A stretch of DNA of 64,000 nt from Paraburkholderia silviterrae. Its GTDB lineage: Bacteria; Pseudomonadota; Gammaproteobacteria; Burkholderiales; Burkholderiaceae. The notes under the pieces are model-generated. The model saw only the letters and a program-made list of their open reading frames with translations, ran no database searches and was not told the DNA's origin. A program made the translations under genes and the position numbers. Below are positions 61,792-64,000 of the stretch, piece by piece. Where the stretch lies: NCBI RefSeq assembly GCF_004353915.1, contig NZ_SMRP01000010.1, forward strand, positions 210,669 to 274,668, written 5' to 3'. How positions within the stretch are numbered: the stretch's first letter is position 1; each line of letters begins with the position of its first letter.

Positions 61792-63465
61792 ATGGTCCTG
61801 ATCGTGCTTCATCTCGCGGGTGGCGTCGCGCTGCTCACCTGGGGCCTGCATATGGTCGAGTCGGGCTTGATGCGCGCGTTCGGCGCCTCGCTCAAGCGCT
61901 TCATGGCGAAGAGCCTCGGCAACCGCTTCAACGCGTTCTGCGCGGGGCTCGCCATTACCGGCGCGCTGCAGAGCAGCACGGCAACGGGCATGATCGCGTC
62001 GTCGTTCGCGGCCCGTGGGCTGATGCGGCCCGTCACGGGGCTCGCCGTGATGCTCGGCGCGAACGTGGGCTCGACGCTCATCGTCCAGGCCTTCTCGCTC
62101 GACTTGAGCTGGATCTCGCCCGCCTGCCTGCTGGTGGGCATGGCGCTGTTCGAGAAGGGCAAGGGCTCGCGCAACCGCGACATCGGCCGCGCCTCGATCG
62201 GCCTCGGCCTGATGCTGCTCGCGCTCACGCTGCTCGTCTCGACCGTGCAGCCCGCCGAATCCGCACCCGCGCTGCGCACGGTGCTTGGCGCACTGGCCGG
62301 CGAGCCCGTCCTCAACGCCGCGCTCGCGTGCCTGCTCACGTGGGCCGCGCATTCGAGCATTCCGGTCGTGCTGTTCGTGATGTCGCTCGCGAACATGCAT
62401 TCGATCCCCATGGACAGCGCAATCGCCATGGTGCTGGGCGCGAACGTGGGCAGCGCGCTGAACCCGTATTTCGAAGCCGCTAAAGGCGACGACCGCAGCC
62501 GCCGCCGTCTGCCGGCCGGCAACCTGCTGCTGCGCGGCGGCGTGTGCATCCTGATGCTTGGCGCCTGCGCGCCGCTCGGGCAGTGGCTTGACGGCCTGCC
62601 CGGCGACGCAAGCCGCGCGATTGCCAACTTCCATACCGGCCTGAATGTGGCCATCGCGGTCGTGTTCATCGGCCTGCTCGACCCGGTGGCGCGGCTGCTC
62701 GAACGGCTGCTGCCCGCGCCTGGCACTGCCGACGATTCCGACGCGCCCCGCTACCTCGACGAAGGCGTGCTCGAGACGCCCTCACAGGCGCTCGCCTGCG
62801 CGGCGCGCGAAGTGATCCGCATGAGCGAGGTGGTGGAGGCGATGCTGCGCTCGAGCGTGCCGGTGCTGCTCGCCAACGACCGCCGCGCGGTGAGCGACCT
62901 CGCGAGCCGCGACGACACCGTGGACATGCTGCACGACGCGATCAAGCACTATGTCACGGAGATCACGCGCGAGCCGCTCGGCGAAGAAGACCGGCGCTGG
63001 GCCTCGGCGATCATGACGGCGGTGATCAACCTCGAGCATATCGGCGACATCATCGACAAGAACCTGCTGGAAATCGCGCAGAAAAAGATCAAGATGCAGT
63101 TGAGCTTTTCGCCCGAGGGGGCCGAGGAATTGCGCATGATGCATCGGTCGGTGACCGGCAGCTTCCACCGTGCCCAGGCACTGCTCGTTTCCGGGCGCAC
63201 GCAGACCGCCGAGCAGCTTATCGCCGACAAGCAGGCGCTGCGGCGGCTCGAACGTGCAGCGCGCGACCGGCACCTCGATCGGTTGCGCGAGGGGCTGCCG
63301 GACAGCATTGCATCGAGCTCGTTGCATCTGGATGTGCTGCGCGACCTCGTAAGGATTCAGTCGCATATTTGTGCGCTTGCGTATCCGCTGCTGGAGCGGG
63401 AAAAAATCGAGACGATTGAAACGGTGCAGGCGCCGCTGACCGACGCGAATTGCCGGGGATCGTGA
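61792..63465 (+). CDS. Na/Pi cotransporter-family protein with PhoU-like domain
   Basis: 557 residues from ATG 61792, preceded by AAGGAGG. Two Na/Pi-cotransporter repeats are visible, each with a QSST/HSS-type motif: ALQSSTATGMIASSFAARG (about 60-80) and WAAHSSIPVVLFVMSLA (about 185-200), with GANVGST and GANVGSA beside them. A cytoplasmic PhoU-like helical bundle (about 335-545) follows. Bacterial relatives move phosphate, often outward. It lies 97 bp after the phosphonate importer, so a role in handling the phosphate released by PhnA is plausible. Confidence 0.9.
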   Translation: MVLIVLHLAGGVALLTWGLHMVESGLMRAFGASLKRFMAKSLGNRFNAFCAGLAITGALQSSTATGMIASSFAARGLMRPVTGLAVMLGANVGSTLIVQAFSLDLSWISPACLLVGMALFEKGKGSRNRDIGRASIGLGLMLLALTLLVSTVQPAESAPALRTVLGALAGEPVLNAALACLLTWAAHSSIPVVLFVMSLANMHSIPMDSAIAMVLGANVGSALNPYFEAAKGDDRSRRRLPAGNLLLRGGVCILMLGACAPLGQWLDGLPGDASRAIANFHTGLNVAIAVVFIGLLDPVARLLERLLPAPGTADDSDAPRYLDEGVLETPSQALACAAREVIRMSEVVEAMLRSSVPVLLANDRRAVSDLASRDDTVDMLHDAIKHYVTEITREPLGEEDRRWASAIMTAVINLEHIGDIIDKNLLEIAQKKIKMQLSFSPEGAEELRMMHRSVTGSFHRAQALLVSGRTQTAEQLIADKQALRRLERAARDRHLDRLREGLPDSIASSSLHLDVLRDLVRIQSHICALAYPLLEREKIETIETVQAPLTDANCRGS

Positions 63466-64000
63466 GCGTGATCTGGAGTGCTATTGAACGTGGAGCGCGG
63501 TCGTCCACGCCTGATTGAAGGTGGTTCTGAGCGGCGTTGGCATTTCCTTGTATTCGCGGCGGGCCGCAAGCGTTGCCCCTGTGCGGGGCGGCACCTACTT
63601 TTCTTTGCAGCCGCAAAGAAAAGTAGGCAAAAGAAAGCGGCTCAAACCGCCAGTGTGACGCAGTCCACCACTGCCCTGTAAATCGGAGCGGCTCCGGGGC
63701 ATCCGTCTCCTCGCACATTCAGCCTTAGTGACAAGGGGCTCATCCTTCCCGCCACGCGCTACGCGCAGGCGGAAGGGTCTGCAAGAAAAACCGGACGTGC
63801 TGCCCGGCGAATGCGCGAGGGTACGGCCGAACGAATACACTGGAGTCCTACGAAAACGTGCACGTCCCACCGGTTTTAGTTATGCCCCACGGTGCGCGCA
63901 GCGCCGCCGGATGGATGAGTCCTTTGTCACTCCGGCGGAGGGCGAGTGGCGACAGACGCCCCGGAGCCACTCCGATTAAAGGTTAGTGGTCCACTGCGTC
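63466..64000. other. Gene-free right end of the window
   Basis: After the PhoU-domain gene there is no convincing gene. From 63533 the sequence is the second copy of the palindromic repeat; 63466-63532 shows nothing recognisable. Confidence 0.7.
63533..64000. repeat. ~600-bp near-palindromic repeat element, copy 2 (cut by the window end)
   Basis: Collinear with copy 1 from GGCGTTGGCATTTCC onward. The arm 63576-63775 is almost identical to 47281-47480, the loop (about 63776-63890) has diverged clearly, and the right arm begins again near 63900 and runs out of the window at the point equal to 47705. The element lies downstream of a gene in both places. Confidence 0.85.

Noticed and set aside
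1..64000. tRNA, rRNA, phage and transposase genes
   Set aside because: Gaps were read for tRNA-like cloverleaf ends and for transposase or integrase motifs; none was found, so no mobile element with its own transposase is reported.

Overview
The window is a high-GC stretch of a betaproteobacterial genome. The protein complement (an OmpC-type porin of the Burkholderia kind, a long AcnB aconitase, many LysR-regulated catabolic operons, a phnWAY phosphonate operon, yfiRNB, and a repeated palindromic intergenic element) points to Burkholderiaceae, most likely Paraburkholderia, Burkholderia or Caballeronia. This assignment is inference from protein character; no rRNA or tRNA gene was seen.

Layout. 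1-6.0 kb: the tail of an agmatinase-like ureohydrolase, a PotF-type polyamine-binding protein, a porin on the minus strand, then a Tat-exported GMC oxidoreductase with an SDR dehydrogenase and a VOC protein. 6.2-15.4 kb: aconitase B, then a SulP anion transporter with STAS and cyclic-nucleotide-binding domains, divergent from a large SAM/class III cyclase/ATPase/TPR protein. 15.4-24 kb: pseudouridine-5'-phosphate glycosidase, then a LysR regulator divergent from a six-gene operon (VanB-type reductase, SDR, Rieske oxygenase, alpha/beta hydrolase, NCS2 nucleobase permease, amidohydrolase) that looks like an N-heterocycle catabolic pathway. 24-30 kb: a YadGH-like ABC exporter, a triple-BON protein and the yfiRNB c-di-GMP operon. 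30-35 kb: glucose-6-phosphate dehydrogenase, an aldose-epimerase-like protein, a GapN-like aldehyde dehydrogenase and an internally deleted pyruvate kinase remnant. 35-38.4 kb: secreted and lipoprotein genes (TIGR03118, YceI, His/Asp-rich, CHRD).

38.6-47.1 kb is the most unusual part. A GcvA-like regulator, a histidine-ammonia-lyase relative that lacks the Ala-Ser-Gly triad needed to build the MIO cofactor, a HisJ/OccT-type binding protein, a VanB-type reductase, a VanA-type Rieske oxygenase, two HisQM-type permeases and a HisP-type ATPase form one catabolic island. I infer that it imports and breaks down a histidine betaine such as ergothioneine or hercynine (or an N-methylated histidine), with the lyase expelling an amine better than ammonia and the oxygenase attacking the product or the amine.

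47.1-64 kb: a ~600-bp near-palindromic repeat (a second copy runs off the right end), a binding-protein-like gene without a signal peptide, a YbaK-type deacylase, a dimethylglycine-dehydrogenase-like FAD/GcvT protein divergent from a DeoR regulator, the 2-aminoethylphosphonate operon phnW-phnA-phnY, its ABC importer (binding protein, ATPase, two permeases), and a Na/phosphate cotransporter with a PhoU domain. Three promoter regions here share a 10-bp-period direct repeat that may be the DeoR operator, which would tie the FAD enzyme to phosphonate use.
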